This document shows, in pieces, positions 24,735 through 33,500 of a stretch of 44,539 nt of DNA. The stretch comes from Singulisphaera sp. GP187 (GTDB lineage Bacteria > Planctomycetota > Phycisphaerae > Phycisphaerales > SM1A02), in contig CAMAXY010000017.1 of the NCBI GenBank assembly GCA_945862215.1, positions 1 through 44,539 on the forward strand. The letters are read 5' to 3'. A program made the translations under genes and the position numbers. Below the pieces are notes generated by a model. That model saw nothing but the letters and a program-made list of their open reading frames with translations. It ran no database searches and had not been told where the DNA came from. Positions within the stretch are counted from its first letter, which is position 1. Each line of letters begins with the position of its first letter.

Positions 24735-25838
24735 ATGGTGCATTTCTTCGACTTCAATCAGGAGAGGCTTGCAGCATGGGTGATCGAACACGGAATGCCG
24801 CGTCATACAACCGATCAGATTCTTGATTGGGTTTATCGCAAGGGAGTCTCCGATCCAGCTCAGATGACCAACCTTTCGCGAGGTCAGCGGGCATACTTGG
24901 CAGAGCACATTGCATTCACTCGGGGTCGCACAGTTGCGCATCAATCCGCAAGCGATGGCACGCAAAAACTGCTCGTGTCATGGGCCGATGGTGCTCACCC
25001 AACCAAGACAACTGGGTCACTTCCGATTGTCGGCCAATCAAATGTTGCGCGCGGTCAAGAAACAGAATGTGTCTTGATTCCTGCGGAATCTCGGCGAACT
25101 GCATGCATTTCCAGCCAACTCGGCTGTCCAGTGGGATGCAAATTCTGCGCATCCGGCATTGGCGGGCTGGAAGGAAATTTGACCGCTGGACAAATTATCG
25201 AACAGGTTTTTCAACTTGGACAATTGAAAGGCGTTGATCGAATCTCGCATGTGGTCTTCATGGGAATGGGCGAACCACTCGCAAATTATGCGGCGGTCAC
25301 CGATGCGATTCGAACGCTCAATGCACCATGGGGATTTGGAATTAGTGCAAGACGCATCACACTCTCAACTGTTGGATTGCCCGTCGCTATTCGCAAGTTC
25401 TGCGACTTCGAGATTCCTGTGACCCTTGCACTGAGTCTTCATGCCCCAAACGATGCGCTTCGCCGCGAAATTATTCCGTGGGCAGAATTCAGCACCGTCG
25501 ATGAATTGCTTGATGCTTGCGACGAATGGTTCACGCGAACTGGACGCGAGATCACGCTGGAATACATCTTGCTTGGTGGAGTCAACGATCGACCAGAACA
25601 TGCTGAAGAACTTGCATTTCATGCGCAGCGCATACATGCCAACGTCAATCTGATTCGATACAACGAAGTGCGTGGCATGCCATATCAGCGCCCTTCGACA
25701 GAAGATGTCTTGCGCTTTCAAAATATTCTCCGTCAGCGCGAGGTCAATGTGCACATTCGAGCAAGTCGCGGCCGCGATATCGCAGCAGCTTGCGGACAAT
25801 TGCGACACGAACACGCAAGCAACGTGCGGGCTGTCTGA
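24735..25838 (+). CDS. rlmN: 23S rRNA (A2503-C2) / tRNA (A37-C2) methyltransferase RlmN
   Basis: A radical-SAM enzyme methylating C2 of A2503 in 23S rRNA and A37 in some tRNAs. The ATG at 24735 gives 367 residues, the usual size. The cluster motif is GCPVGCKFCASG. Other hallmarks are QTECVLIP-like ETECVLIPAESRRTACISSQLGC, MGMGEPLANY, ITLSTVGLP, SLHAPNDALRREIIPW, and the C-terminal Cys in RDIAAACGQL, which forms the methyl-Cys relay. The open frame extends upstream to a TTG at 24618 overlapping the ispH stop (TTGA), through a Pro/Thr/Asp repeat stretch. That longer form is possible but atypical. Confidence 0.94.
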   Translation: MVHFFDFNQERLAAWVIEHGMPRHTTDQILDWVYRKGVSDPAQMTNLSRGQRAYLAEHIAFTRGRTVAHQSASDGTQKLLVSWADGAHPTKTTGSLPIVGQSNVARGQETECVLIPAESRRTACISSQLGCPVGCKFCASGIGGLEGNLTAGQIIEQVFQLGQLKGVDRISHVVFMGMGEPLANYAAVTDAIRTLNAPWGFGISARRITLSTVGLPVAIRKFCDFEIPVTLALSLHAPNDALRREIIPWAEFSTVDELLDACDEWFTRTGREITLEYILLGGVNDRPEHAEELAFHAQRIHANVNLIRYNEVRGMPYQRPSTEDVLRFQNILRQREVNVHIRASRGRDIAAACGQLRHEHASNVRAV

Positions 25839-25846
25839 ATCAGCCT

Positions 25847-28800
25847 TTATTCGAGCGTTGTTTTCGATTCAAGGGGAGCAATTGCATGCGTTGGTAACGC
25901 CCCACAATTCACGGCAAATTGTTCAATTTCTGCAGCGTTGAGTTTACGAATACTTCCGTCGATTGCTGCATCGTGTACACGACGCGCGAATTCGATCCAG
26001 GCACTCCTTCGCACGATATCGACTGCAGCGCGAGCGAAAAGAGTCTGCATCATTTCTCGAACAGCGCGTGATTGAAAATTTCCACGCAGCCCCATTGGTA
26101 TGAACGGCAATGTGGTTCGTAAAATCTTGTCCGGCCAGTCGCTTGAACGAAACTCGACGACCCATCGATTGCTCGCCAATCGAATTTCCATTCGGTGCAA
26201 ATAGCGACGCCGAATTTCATCACCACGCGCAAGATGCACGCCGAGCGTTTCGCGAATGCGATGACTTTGATCGAGGCTTGTCGTGAGCGCTCCGACATAC
26301 CAGAGATCACGAATCAAAAAACACTCCGCTAAAGGCAGAATTGCTAGGCGCGACAACTCTCCGGTGTCGTCTGGAGCATCGTTGCGCCTTAAATCACTGA
26401 TGCATGCGGCATATTGAGTTGCGTATTCGAATCCCCCCCACATCTCGCATCGACGCATAGCCATCGCAAAGTCACGCATTGCTTCGCGTCCATGTCGAGT
26501 ATTCGAAAGTGGTGTCAACTGTGCCAACATTGCCGCGACCGCCTTGCGAAGTCTTCGACCTCGACTGCGATCCCGACGCCCACCGAGTTGGCGATCTGCG
26601 CTCACGCGTCTGGCAAGTCGCAGCGTGTCTTCAGTCGCCTTTGCTTGCGCAGTCATTTTTGCTGTCGCGCCGAGAGTTTGATCCGCTCTTGCCGCCAAGA
26701 TTCGACCAAGTTGAATTGCCTCGAAACTTCGTGCGAATCCGCGCAATTCCATGCGACGAGCGGCTTCTTCCAACGCATCGATCGAGACTGGAATGAATCC
26801 CTGCTGAAATGCAATTCCAAGTGCAACCAAATCGCAGAGCCGATCCGTCAAGAAGATTGCTCGCGATTCGGTGACGATATCGATGAGCACACGTCGATCC
26901 GGACGTGTCGTGACTGCCGCCACCGACGCGAGCCGATTCGCCGCTTGGCGAGCCTCATCATCGATTTGATCTTCGAGTGGACAACTGTTCGCAACGATTG
27001 CGGTGCGCAGTGGATCAGCAACTCGAAGTTGAGCATCAGTTGCAATAGCGCGAATGGTTTCTACAGGATCAATTCCAATGACAACATCTGCTTCGCCATA
27101 TGGAATTTGAGTCGTGAAACTTGACAACTCGGCAAGTGGCGCTGCCCCACCACCTTCCACACCACCAATCAATTCCTCTTCCATCCGTGTGAAGACCAAC
27201 TGTGTCCAAGCACGACGGCCAGGCCCAATTGGAACACCCAGATGCGTCCAATCAACTCGGAATCCCATCTTGCGTCCAGCTTCTGCCAACAATTGTCCCG
27301 CAACTCCTGGCGCATCGCCGCGGAATCCCGCGAGATGAATGCGCCACATTCCCTGCTCTGCGTGCAGCGGACGCGGCGGTGTCATCCGAACCGAAGTGCG
27401 CAACTCATCAATTCCAGCAGGTGGACGAGTTCGAATGATTTCGACTTGTTCTAACAACGATTCAAGCCGAAAAAAGACTCCTTTTGCACCAGGCACAATC
27501 GACTTTTCGACAAGCGGTTCGGATCGCAGTGGATCGGATCCACGCAAAAGTCCCCGAGCAACTTGCGTCGCAAGACCAGGATCTCGAAGTTCGCATGCAT
27601 TATCCGCAGGCAGAACGAATCGCTGAAATCGCAAAAAACCATCACGATCAATTTCTTGTGCTGTTCGATCCAGTGCTGCGACATTGCGACGTGGAGGCGG
27701 ACCATCACGCGCAATCACAATCGTCAACGCTGTGGACTCCGCCGCCAACACAATCCCATCTCGAAGAGCCTCGCTGTCGTTTATGTCGACGCGCAAAAAA
27801 GTCAAACTCGTCTCTCCCACAATGCCCGAAGCGGCTCGAGCAATCCGCTCAATGTCAAGATTTGCATCATCGCCAAAATCGCAGACAACGATGATTCTCG
27901 GGTTTGATTCGAAGTCTGCTTGTTTCACGGCGCCAATACCCTCGCGCTTGAAACGACGGCCATCCCATGTCTCGACTGTGCAGATGACATCTGCACTTGG
28001 CGGTGTTTGGCGATCGTTCACAATCACTCGGTGTAATTGATCTGGATACTGACGCGCAGCAACGATCGCTGCGGCTTCATCGACTGCAAATGCGATCACA
28101 TCGAACGCGGACCCAATGCCGATACCTGCACTTCTGCGAGGCAAAGCAATTGTTGCCACCCATGATGGAACTCGGGCGAGTCGTTCCGTCAACTGCAAAC
28201 CTGGCCGAATCTCGTGCAATAAGCGCACAACGCGACGCGTAAGCAAACTTGTCCTCAGTCCATCGTTGATTCCAAGTGGTTCAACATCACCTGCAGCGGG
28301 CGGCATCGCATTCCACCAGACTTGCGCAGGAACTCCTCCACTTCCACGCATCGCTTCAGCAATTGCGACAATTCGAGGGGCAACGGATCCTGGTCGTGCC
28401 TCGACAAAGATGACATGATGGCAACGCTCCAAAAGTCGAGAGACTGCAGCGTGATCGATCGGCTCGACGACCGTCAATCGAAGCACTGGTACTCGTCCCG
28501 TCATACTCAACTCATCGAGCAAATGTCGCACTGCAACTGCGCTTGCACCGACCGCAAGAAAACCATACTGCTCTCGTTCGCCGGGACTTGGAAGATGCTC
28601 GAGTCGATTCAGTTCGAGTCCTCGAATGATTCGCAGTGGATCCGCGGAGTCTCCCAATCGCGGTGCTTGCTTCCTGCGCAACCATGCGTCATGATCAATG
28701 CGAGAAACTTGACGATTCGGCGAGACTGAAAGCGTGGAGCCTGATCGCAAAATTGATACATGAACGATGAGCGCCGATGGACGACGAGTGGCGCGAGACA

Positions 28801-29326
28801 ATCGAAGAACTGCATCGCATCCACTGCGTAATCCAGCGACATCGCAAGGTTCGACTGCTGTGAAACCTGCACGGCGACAAACTCGCCGAGGGCAAGTGGC
28901 CGCGACGGCGAATGGGTTGTCCTCCATCACCACGCAAATTCCTGCGGATTCGCCAAGCGGTGTCTCGGATAATTGTGCGAGTGCCGAGACAACATTGTCT
29001 AAATCATCGTTGGGAATCAGAATCGCTACGCGCCGACCGCGCGCAGCTTCTTGTGCTGCAAGTTCGATTGCGCGTGAGGCATCCTGCACTTCAACAACTC
29101 GGACTCCATTGCGTTGTAGAATTGATTGATTCGCTTCCAACTCCGCAGCGCGGAAAACGGTATCGAATGGAGTGCGCCTGACACCGAAAATCACATGGAC
29201 ATCAAGTTCGGTTTCGAGAAAACCCTTCAACAGTGCTTCAGCCGCAGTACACAATGCCGATCCATCCACTCGTGCCAGTGGTGGAGACCATTGTGTCACA
29301 GCATTTACATCCTCCGACGCGTTCAT
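25847..29326 (-). CDS. indolepyruvate:ferredoxin oxidoreductase-like protein lacking the FeS motif
   Basis: A 1159-residue protein with the layout of the fused IorA/IorB-type 2-oxoacid oxidoreductases. It has an N-terminal pyrimidine-binding-like domain (about 20-215), a transketolase-C-like part (about 245-350), and a thiamine-diphosphate-like domain (about 390-560). A gamma-type domain (about 645-850) reads HLAGFRGDAPGVAGQLLAEAGRKMGF and PYGEADVVIGIDPVE. A C-terminal DUF6537-like region follows (about 900-1130). The usual clustered 4Fe-4S cysteines are absent, and the expected GDSTFFH-type thiamine loop appears as GIGSAFD. It is therefore probably not a normal ferredoxin reductase. It follows the HAD gene by 30 bases on the same strand and ends 8 bases from the convergent rlmN. 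The family call comes from domain pattern, not residue identity. Confidence 0.7.
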   Translation of the reverse strand: MNASEDVNAVTQWSPPLARVDGSALCTAAEALLKGFLETELDVHVIFGVRRTPFDTVFRAAELEANQSILQRNGVRVVEVQDASRAIELAAQEAARGRRVAILIPNDDLDNVVSALAQLSETPLGESAGICVVMEDNPFAVAATCPRRVCRRAGFTAVEPCDVAGLRSGCDAVLRLSRATRRPSALIVHVSILRSGSTLSVSPNRQVSRIDHDAWLRRKQAPRLGDSADPLRIIRGLELNRLEHLPSPGEREQYGFLAVGASAVAVRHLLDELSMTGRVPVLRLTVVEPIDHAAVSRLLERCHHVIFVEARPGSVAPRIVAIAEAMRGSGGVPAQVWWNAMPPAAGDVEPLGINDGLRTSLLTRRVVRLLHEIRPGLQLTERLARVPSWVATIALPRRSAGIGIGSAFDVIAFAVDEAAAIVAARQYPDQLHRVIVNDRQTPPSADVICTVETWDGRRFKREGIGAVKQADFESNPRIIVVCDFGDDANLDIERIARAASGIVGETSLTFLRVDINDSEALRDGIVLAAESTALTIVIARDGPPPRRNVAALDRTAQEIDRDGFLRFQRFVLPADNACELRDPGLATQVARGLLRGSDPLRSEPLVEKSIVPGAKGVFFRLESLLEQVEIIRTRPPAGIDELRTSVRMTPPRPLHAEQGMWRIHLAGFRGDAPGVAGQLLAEAGRKMGFRVDWTHLGVPIGPGRRAWTQLVFTRMEEELIGGVEGGGAAPLAELSSFTTQIPYGEADVVIGIDPVETIRAIATDAQLRVADPLRTAIVANSCPLEDQIDDEARQAANRLASVAAVTTRPDRRVLIDIVTESRAIFLTDRLCDLVALGIAFQQGFIPVSIDALEEAARRMELRGFARSFEAIQLGRILAARADQTLGATAKMTAQAKATEDTLRLARRVSADRQLGGRRDRSRGRRLRKAVAAMLAQLTPLSNTRHGREAMRDFAMAMRRCEMWGGFEYATQYAACISDLRRNDAPDDTGELSRLAILPLAECFLIRDLWYVGALTTSLDQSHRIRETLGVHLARGDEIRRRYLHRMEIRLASNRWVVEFRSSDWPDKILRTTLPFIPMGLRGNFQSRAVREMMQTLFARAAVDIVRRSAWIEFARRVHDAAIDGSIRKLNAAEIEQFAVNCGALPTHAIAPLESKTTLE

Positions 29327-29356
29327 TAGGGAGATCGTAGTGCGAAGAGGCTCGAG

Positions 29357-30232
29357 TCATCGTCTGCGTAAAATTTCCGCGACGACGAATGCCAATGCAT
29401 TTTCGTCGTGATCTGGGGCACGTTGCTTTGCAAGCGCGGCGACAGCGGAATCCGCGTTCGCGACTGCGAAAGATTGCGTCGCGTTGCTGAGCATTCCAAC
29501 ATCATTCAAACCATCGCCAACCGTGACAACTTGCGACTCATCAACTCCGCGCAACTTGCAAAGCCTCTGAATCATTGACCATTTATCAACATCCGCATCG
29601 AAAATTTCGAGCAAATGCGTGTCGATGCCAGCAGTGCCGAGTGCGACTAATGCAGGCCAATGCTTGATTGCAAGTCGTTCTGGAACTTCTTTGCGAATTG
29701 CATCTGCGACGAGAGCCAAGTCACTCGCCATCGCTACTGTCCCAACACGCAGAACATGTTCCAACTGTGCAGAGCGTTCGCTCGCATCGTTATTCAATTG
29801 CGGCACAGAGCGAGTTGTGACTGGATGCACTCCGAACCACCAACGACTTGCTGCATCGAGCTGTGCGTCGCCCACTAATAAATAGTCATATCCCGCTTGA
29901 GTCGAATCTTTCAAGAGATGAGCGAGATGCCCATGCCGAATGAGACTTTCCGTGCAGTGGCTGACGAGATCATGGGAAATGACTATTCGATCTTCGCAGC
30001 GACCGCTTTCGATGTCGTGAAGAGCGGCGCCACCAGCCGAAATCACCATCCCGGTTCCAAGAACGTCTTGAGAAATACTTCGACATTCAAGCCAAGAACG
30101 GCCAGTTGCGAATACGACTTCGATTCCCGAATCTCTCGCCAAAGCAATCGCTTGTCGGTTTGCGAAGGAAACAGAACCACTGCGATCAAGCAGTGTTCCA
30201 TCGAGATCAGTCACAAGAATCTTGCAGCACAT
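29357..30232 (-). CDS. HAD-superfamily phosphatase, Cof/YbiV type (subfamily IIB)
   Basis: A 291-residue hydrolase. The ATG at 30232 starts MCCKILVTDLDGTLLD, with nucleophile Asp9 and acid/base Asp11. Motif II is FATGRS, motif III is the Lys in VDKWSMIQRL, and motif IV is VGDGLNDVGML. A large insert between motifs II and III is the type IIB cap. Such enzymes dephosphorylate sugar phosphates or flavin mononucleotide, and substrates cannot be read from sequence. It is probably co-transcribed with the oxidoreductase-like gene downstream. Its start lies 34 bases from the divergent membrane protein gene. Confidence 0.88.
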   Translation of the reverse strand: MCCKILVTDLDGTLLDRSGSVSFANRQAIALARDSGIEVVFATGRSWLECRSISQDVLGTGMVISAGGAALHDIESGRCEDRIVISHDLVSHCTESLIRHGHLAHLLKDSTQAGYDYLLVGDAQLDAASRWWFGVHPVTTRSVPQLNNDASERSAQLEHVLRVGTVAMASDLALVADAIRKEVPERLAIKHWPALVALGTAGIDTHLLEIFDADVDKWSMIQRLCKLRGVDESQVVTVGDGLNDVGMLSNATQSFAVANADSAVAALAKQRAPDHDENALAFVVAEILRRR

Positions 30233-30266
30233 TGAATTCCTACAGAATGCTACACTTCGACCCCTT

Positions 30267-31151
30267 ATGGACCGCAAACGACTTGGTAACGTTCAACAAA
30301 CCGATTTGACCGAAGGTCGAATCAACGACGACTTTCTTTTCTGGCTCAAGACCAGCGGACCGAATTGGCTTCTCGCCGTATTGGTTGTTGCATGTTTGGT
30401 GATGGGATGGAACTGGTGGCAGAATCGCTCGGCGCAAGCGCGCGATCTCGCATGGGCGGAACTCGACGCTGCAGATCTTCCTTCCTCGCTAAAAGATGTC
30501 GCAGTCAAGCATGCTGATGTAGGTGCTGTTGCATCGTTTGCACTGTTGAATGCTGGAGATCGTTATCTGCAGAGTGTCGTCACAGGGCAACGATTTGATC
30601 GCGAAGCAACAGCGACTGATGCGCAGTTGACACCAGCTATGAGATTGGAATGGCTCAATGAAGCAGACGGTCTGTATACACAAGTCCTCAAGAATGCTCA
30701 GGCAAATCCTAAGGCTGCTTCCAGTCGAGGATTTGAAGTGAGCGCACTCTTCGGTCGCGCTGCAGTCGCTGAATCAAAGGGTGATGTTGCTACTGCGAAG
30801 ACCTCGCTCGAAGCTGCGCAAGCTCTTGCAGGAACTCAATATCCATGGGTTGCGGGTCAAGCAAAGGCTCGCATCGAAACTCTCGGAGTGATTTCATCTC
30901 CATATCCGATTCCTCCTGCACCACCTGTTGCAGTGCTTCCTGATGGATCGCCTATGAAGCTTCCCAGCGGTTCTTCCCTAACAGATGCAGATGCGATGCG
31001 ACTTCTCATGAGTGATGTTTCGAAGAGTGCTGCTCAACCTGGAAATGCGCCTGAACCAACTGCAGTTACGCCAGCAGAACCTGCGCCTGCTGCTGAGCCA
31101 GTTCCAGTACCTGCACCTGCGCCTGCACCTGCGCCTGCGCCTGCGCCATAA
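30267..31151 (+). CDS. membrane-anchored TPR-like protein with Pro-Ala tail
   Basis: A 294-residue protein. The ATG at 30267 is chosen over an upstream ATG that overlaps the divergent gene. Residues 33-51 form one membrane helix, and the rest should be periplasmic. Helical pairs at about 60-205 look like weak TPRs, in the manner of the YfgM/tol-pal-linked family. The tail ends in (PVP/PAP)n, encoded by a CCTGCR hexamer repeat at about 31108-31148. A TG-n-TACACT extended -10-like element at 30248-30256 would start transcription only a few bases before the ATG. The role is unknown. It is followed after 17 bases by the pseudouridine synthase gene. Confidence 0.7.
   Translation: MDRKRLGNVQQTDLTEGRINDDFLFWLKTSGPNWLLAVLVVACLVMGWNWWQNRSAQARDLAWAELDAADLPSSLKDVAVKHADVGAVASFALLNAGDRYLQSVVTGQRFDREATATDAQLTPAMRLEWLNEADGLYTQVLKNAQANPKAASSRGFEVSALFGRAAVAESKGDVATAKTSLEAAQALAGTQYPWVAGQAKARIETLGVISSPYPIPPAPPVAVLPDGSPMKLPSGSSLTDADAMRLLMSDVSKSAAQPGNAPEPTAVTPAEPAPAAEPVPVPAPAPAPAPAPAP
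31108..31148 (+). repeat. hexanucleotide repeat encoding Pro-Ala tail
   Basis: Consecutive CCTGCR hexamers encode alternating Pro and Ala up to the stop codon. This is a slippage-prone tract that could change tail length in frame. Confidence 0.8.
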
Positions 31152-31168
31152 GACTGTGAAGATTTGAA

Positions 31169-32392
31169 TTGCTCTCCAACAGTCCCAGCGACGAAGCGAG
31201 CAATTTTTCTGGTGAAGTTCCCGGCGAAGTTCCAGGCGAAGTTCCCGGCCAAGTTCCCAGCAATATTCCCGCCGATATTGCTGAAAATGATCCGCAGAAT
31301 CTTCTGACCACTGCGGGAACTGTGAATCGCGAAGCTCTCTTCGCACTCTACGAAGAATCTGCGGCAGCGGACGATGATCATCCCGTCCAAGTCACTTTCA
31401 CCCTCAGTCACGATCTTGAAAAGCGCCTGGATCGCTATCTCGTCGACCGCGTTCCATTTCTCAGTCGCACTGCGCTCCAGAAATTGATTGAAGAAGATGC
31501 GGTGCTTGTCAATGGACGCATTGCCAAAGCCAGCACGAAGTTGCGAAGAGGCGATGTGGTAATCGCAACTCTTCCTCCACCGCCAAGCAGCGAAATTCCT
31601 GCGGAAGAAATGCCTCTCGATATTCTTTTCGAGGATGACGAATTGATCGTCATCAACAAACGGCCTGGACTGATCGTTCACCCCGCACGCAGTCACAAAT
31701 CTGGAACATTGATCAACGGACTTGCGTGGCATTTTCAACATCGATCAAGCGGACAACTTTCGACCGTCGGCAAAGACTTTGCGCGACCAGGAGTCGTTCA
31801 CAGACTTGACAAGCACACCAGCGGCGTGATGGTTGCAGCGAAAACAGACACCGCACATTGGCGACTCGGCAAGCAATTCGAACTTCGTCAAACACGCAAG
31901 CGATACATCGCATTGGTGCAGGGTCATCCGGAACCGCATGTCGATCTGATCGATCTTCCACTTGGAAAACATCCGACAATTCGAGAGAAATACGCAGTGC
32001 GGCATGACGACACAGGAAAGGCATCGCAGACTGTGTATCGCGTGCTAGAAGAATATGAAGGTTGCTCGTTAGTCGAACTCGAACTGCTCACTGGTCGCAC
32101 GCACCAGATTCGAGTGCATTTAGCGCATCTTGGATATCCGCTCGTGGGCGATGACATGTACGGCGGGAAACATGTGACTGAACGAGATTTCGGCGGCAGC
32201 AGCGACGCGCCACTTCTCACACGACAGGCGCTCCATGCGGCACTGCTCGGTTTTAAGCATCCCATCTCCAACGAGCCCATGACATTTCAAGCGCCGCTCT
32301 GGAGCGACTTGCAACGAGCAATTCAATTGCTCCGCACGCACCGATTTCAAAAACGCATTGATGCTGTTGGCACGCTTGTCAGCGTTCCCTGA
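31169..32392 (+). CDS. rluD: 23S rRNA pseudouridine synthase, RluD type
   Basis: An RluA-family enzyme. It has an S4 RNA-binding domain (RLDRYLVDRVPFLSRTALQKLI, about 92-113), then the catalytic domain with GVVHRLDKHTSGVMV containing the nucleophilic Asp. NKRPGLIVHPA, LLTGRTHQIRVHLAHLGYPLVGD and RQALHA are the other family motifs. A TTG start at 31169 gives 407 residues, against about 326 for RluD. The extra N-terminus contains four GEVP-like tetrapeptides encoded by 12-bp repeats. An in-frame GTG at 31321 would give a 356-residue protein without them. Third-position variation between repeats hints that they are translated. RluD makes pseudouridines 1911, 1915 and 1917 in helix 69; RluC-type targets are possible. 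Confidence 0.88.
   Translation: MLSNSPSDEASNFSGEVPGEVPGEVPGQVPSNIPADIAENDPQNLLTTAGTVNREALFALYEESAAADDDHPVQVTFTLSHDLEKRLDRYLVDRVPFLSRTALQKLIEEDAVLVNGRIAKASTKLRRGDVVIATLPPPPSSEIPAEEMPLDILFEDDELIVINKRPGLIVHPARSHKSGTLINGLAWHFQHRSSGQLSTVGKDFARPGVVHRLDKHTSGVMVAAKTDTAHWRLGKQFELRQTRKRYIALVQGHPEPHVDLIDLPLGKHPTIREKYAVRHDDTGKASQTVYRVLEEYEGCSLVELELLTGRTHQIRVHLAHLGYPLVGDDMYGGKHVTERDFGGSSDAPLLTRQALHAALLGFKHPISNEPMTFQAPLWSDLQRAIQLLRTHRFQKRIDAVGTLVSVP
31215..31262 (+). repeat. 12-bp tandem repeat encoding GEVP units
   Basis: About four imperfect 12-bp units (GGCGAAGTTCCM) encode GEVPGEVPGEVPGQVP and fade into SNIPADI. The differences fall mostly at third codon positions. The tract lies in the N-terminal extension of the pseudouridine synthase frame. 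Confidence 0.8.
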
Positions 32393-32438
32393 AACTGTGA
32401 GTGAACGCGCATAAAAATCTTGCCACGCTTTACAAGAA

Positions 32439-33431
32439 TCAGATTCGCTCTTCGCCAGAATTGCGACGCATCAATTCTTGCAGCGCACTTCGGGGAGAAA
32501 GGCCAGAGAACAAGACTCCGTGAACTGCATTTGCAATCGGCATCTCAACTCCATGCTGCTGGGCAAGCTGCACCACGACTCTGCAAGTCTCAACCCCTTC
32601 CACAACAGATTCCATCGAGTTCACAGCAGAATCGCATGATTCTCCACGACCGATTCTTTCGCCAAGCGTGCGATTTCGTCCATCCATACTGAAGCAAGTT
32701 GTTGCAAGATCTCCCACTCCCGCCACGCCGAAAAATGTTTCTCTGCGACCTCCAAGAGCAATTCCCAAACGAGAAATCTCCGCAAGCCCTCGCGCGAGCA
32801 ACGTCGCCTTGGCATTCATTCCAAGTTCCATTCCATCAACCATTCCCGCAGCAAGAGCGATAACATTTTTTATCGCCCCCGCAGCTTCGACTCCCACCTG
32901 ATCCGTCGTGCAATAGATACGCCACGAATCCGTCGCAAGCGCTTTTTGCACATGCATCGTCGCAGATTCAGAACCTGCCGCGACAAGGGCTGTCGGCAGT
33001 CCACGAGCCGCTTCAGTTGCAATCGTCGGGCCAGAAAGGGTGACGATTTCTCCGCCAATGTTCAGAGACGCAAGCACCTCACTCGGTCTCATTTTGGATT
33101 CGACTTCAAACCCTTTCGCAACAGTCACGACACATGCACTCTTTGGACAATCCTTGCCAAGAACTTTCCAAATGGAACGGGCGTATTGAGCCGGTATGGC
33201 TGTGATGACCAAATCCGCTCCCGACATCGCATGTCGCCCATCGATGGTGATGGCGATCGATTCCGCAATTCGCAGCCCTTTGATTCTTGGACTTTCGCGA
33301 TTGGCCAAGAGTGGCGCAATCTCTTGCGCATCGCGTCCCCATAGCGAAACCTTGTGCCCCGCTTTCGCACAGTGGCACGCAAGAACGGTTCCAAATTGCC
33401 CACATCCAATGACTGCAATCTGCTGTGCCAT
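32439..33431 (-). CDS. gpsA: NAD(P)-dependent glycerol-3-phosphate dehydrogenase
   Basis: GpsA makes sn-glycerol-3-phosphate for membrane lipids from dihydroxyacetone phosphate. The 330-residue protein starts with the Rossmann motif AVIGCGQFGTVLACHCAKAGHKVSLWGR. It has VTVAKGFE, LSGPTIATEAARGLPTA, then GAIKNVIALAAGMVDGMELGMNAKA with the catalytic Lys, and FFGVAGVGDLATTC followed by GRNRTLG. The length and all key residues are normal. It is convergent with rluD (46 bases between stops, no clear hairpin). Its start is 69 bases from the divergent P-type ATPase. Confidence 0.95.
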   Translation of the reverse strand: MAQQIAVIGCGQFGTVLACHCAKAGHKVSLWGRDAQEIAPLLANRESPRIKGLRIAESIAITIDGRHAMSGADLVITAIPAQYARSIWKVLGKDCPKSACVVTVAKGFEVESKMRPSEVLASLNIGGEIVTLSGPTIATEAARGLPTALVAAGSESATMHVQKALATDSWRIYCTTDQVGVEAAGAIKNVIALAAGMVDGMELGMNAKATLLARGLAEISRLGIALGGRRETFFGVAGVGDLATTCFSMDGRNRTLGERIGRGESCDSAVNSMESVVEGVETCRVVVQLAQQHGVEMPIANAVHGVLFSGLSPRSALQELMRRNSGEERI

Positions 33432-33455
33432 CCAATCACCCTACCACGACTTCGA

Positions 33456-33484
33456 TTGGCAAGCGTGCTAACCTAAAATACAAT
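33456..33484 (+). promoter_or_regulatory. candidate sigma-70-type promoter for the metal ATPase operon
   Basis: TTGGCA at 33456-33461 and TACAAT at 33479-33484 are separated by 17 bases, each one mismatch from consensus. The predicted transcript would start near 33491, about 10 bases before the ATG. The message would then be almost leaderless, and GGAGA (33486-33490) would not serve as a ribosome-binding site. Confidence 0.45.
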
Positions 33485-33500
33485 TGGAGACCCATCAATT

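Noticed and set aside
26414-27124. 236-codon plus-strand frame inside the oxidoreductase-like gene
   Set aside because: Antisense to a gene with a consistent domain layout. The product is rich in Ser, Arg and Cys without any motif.
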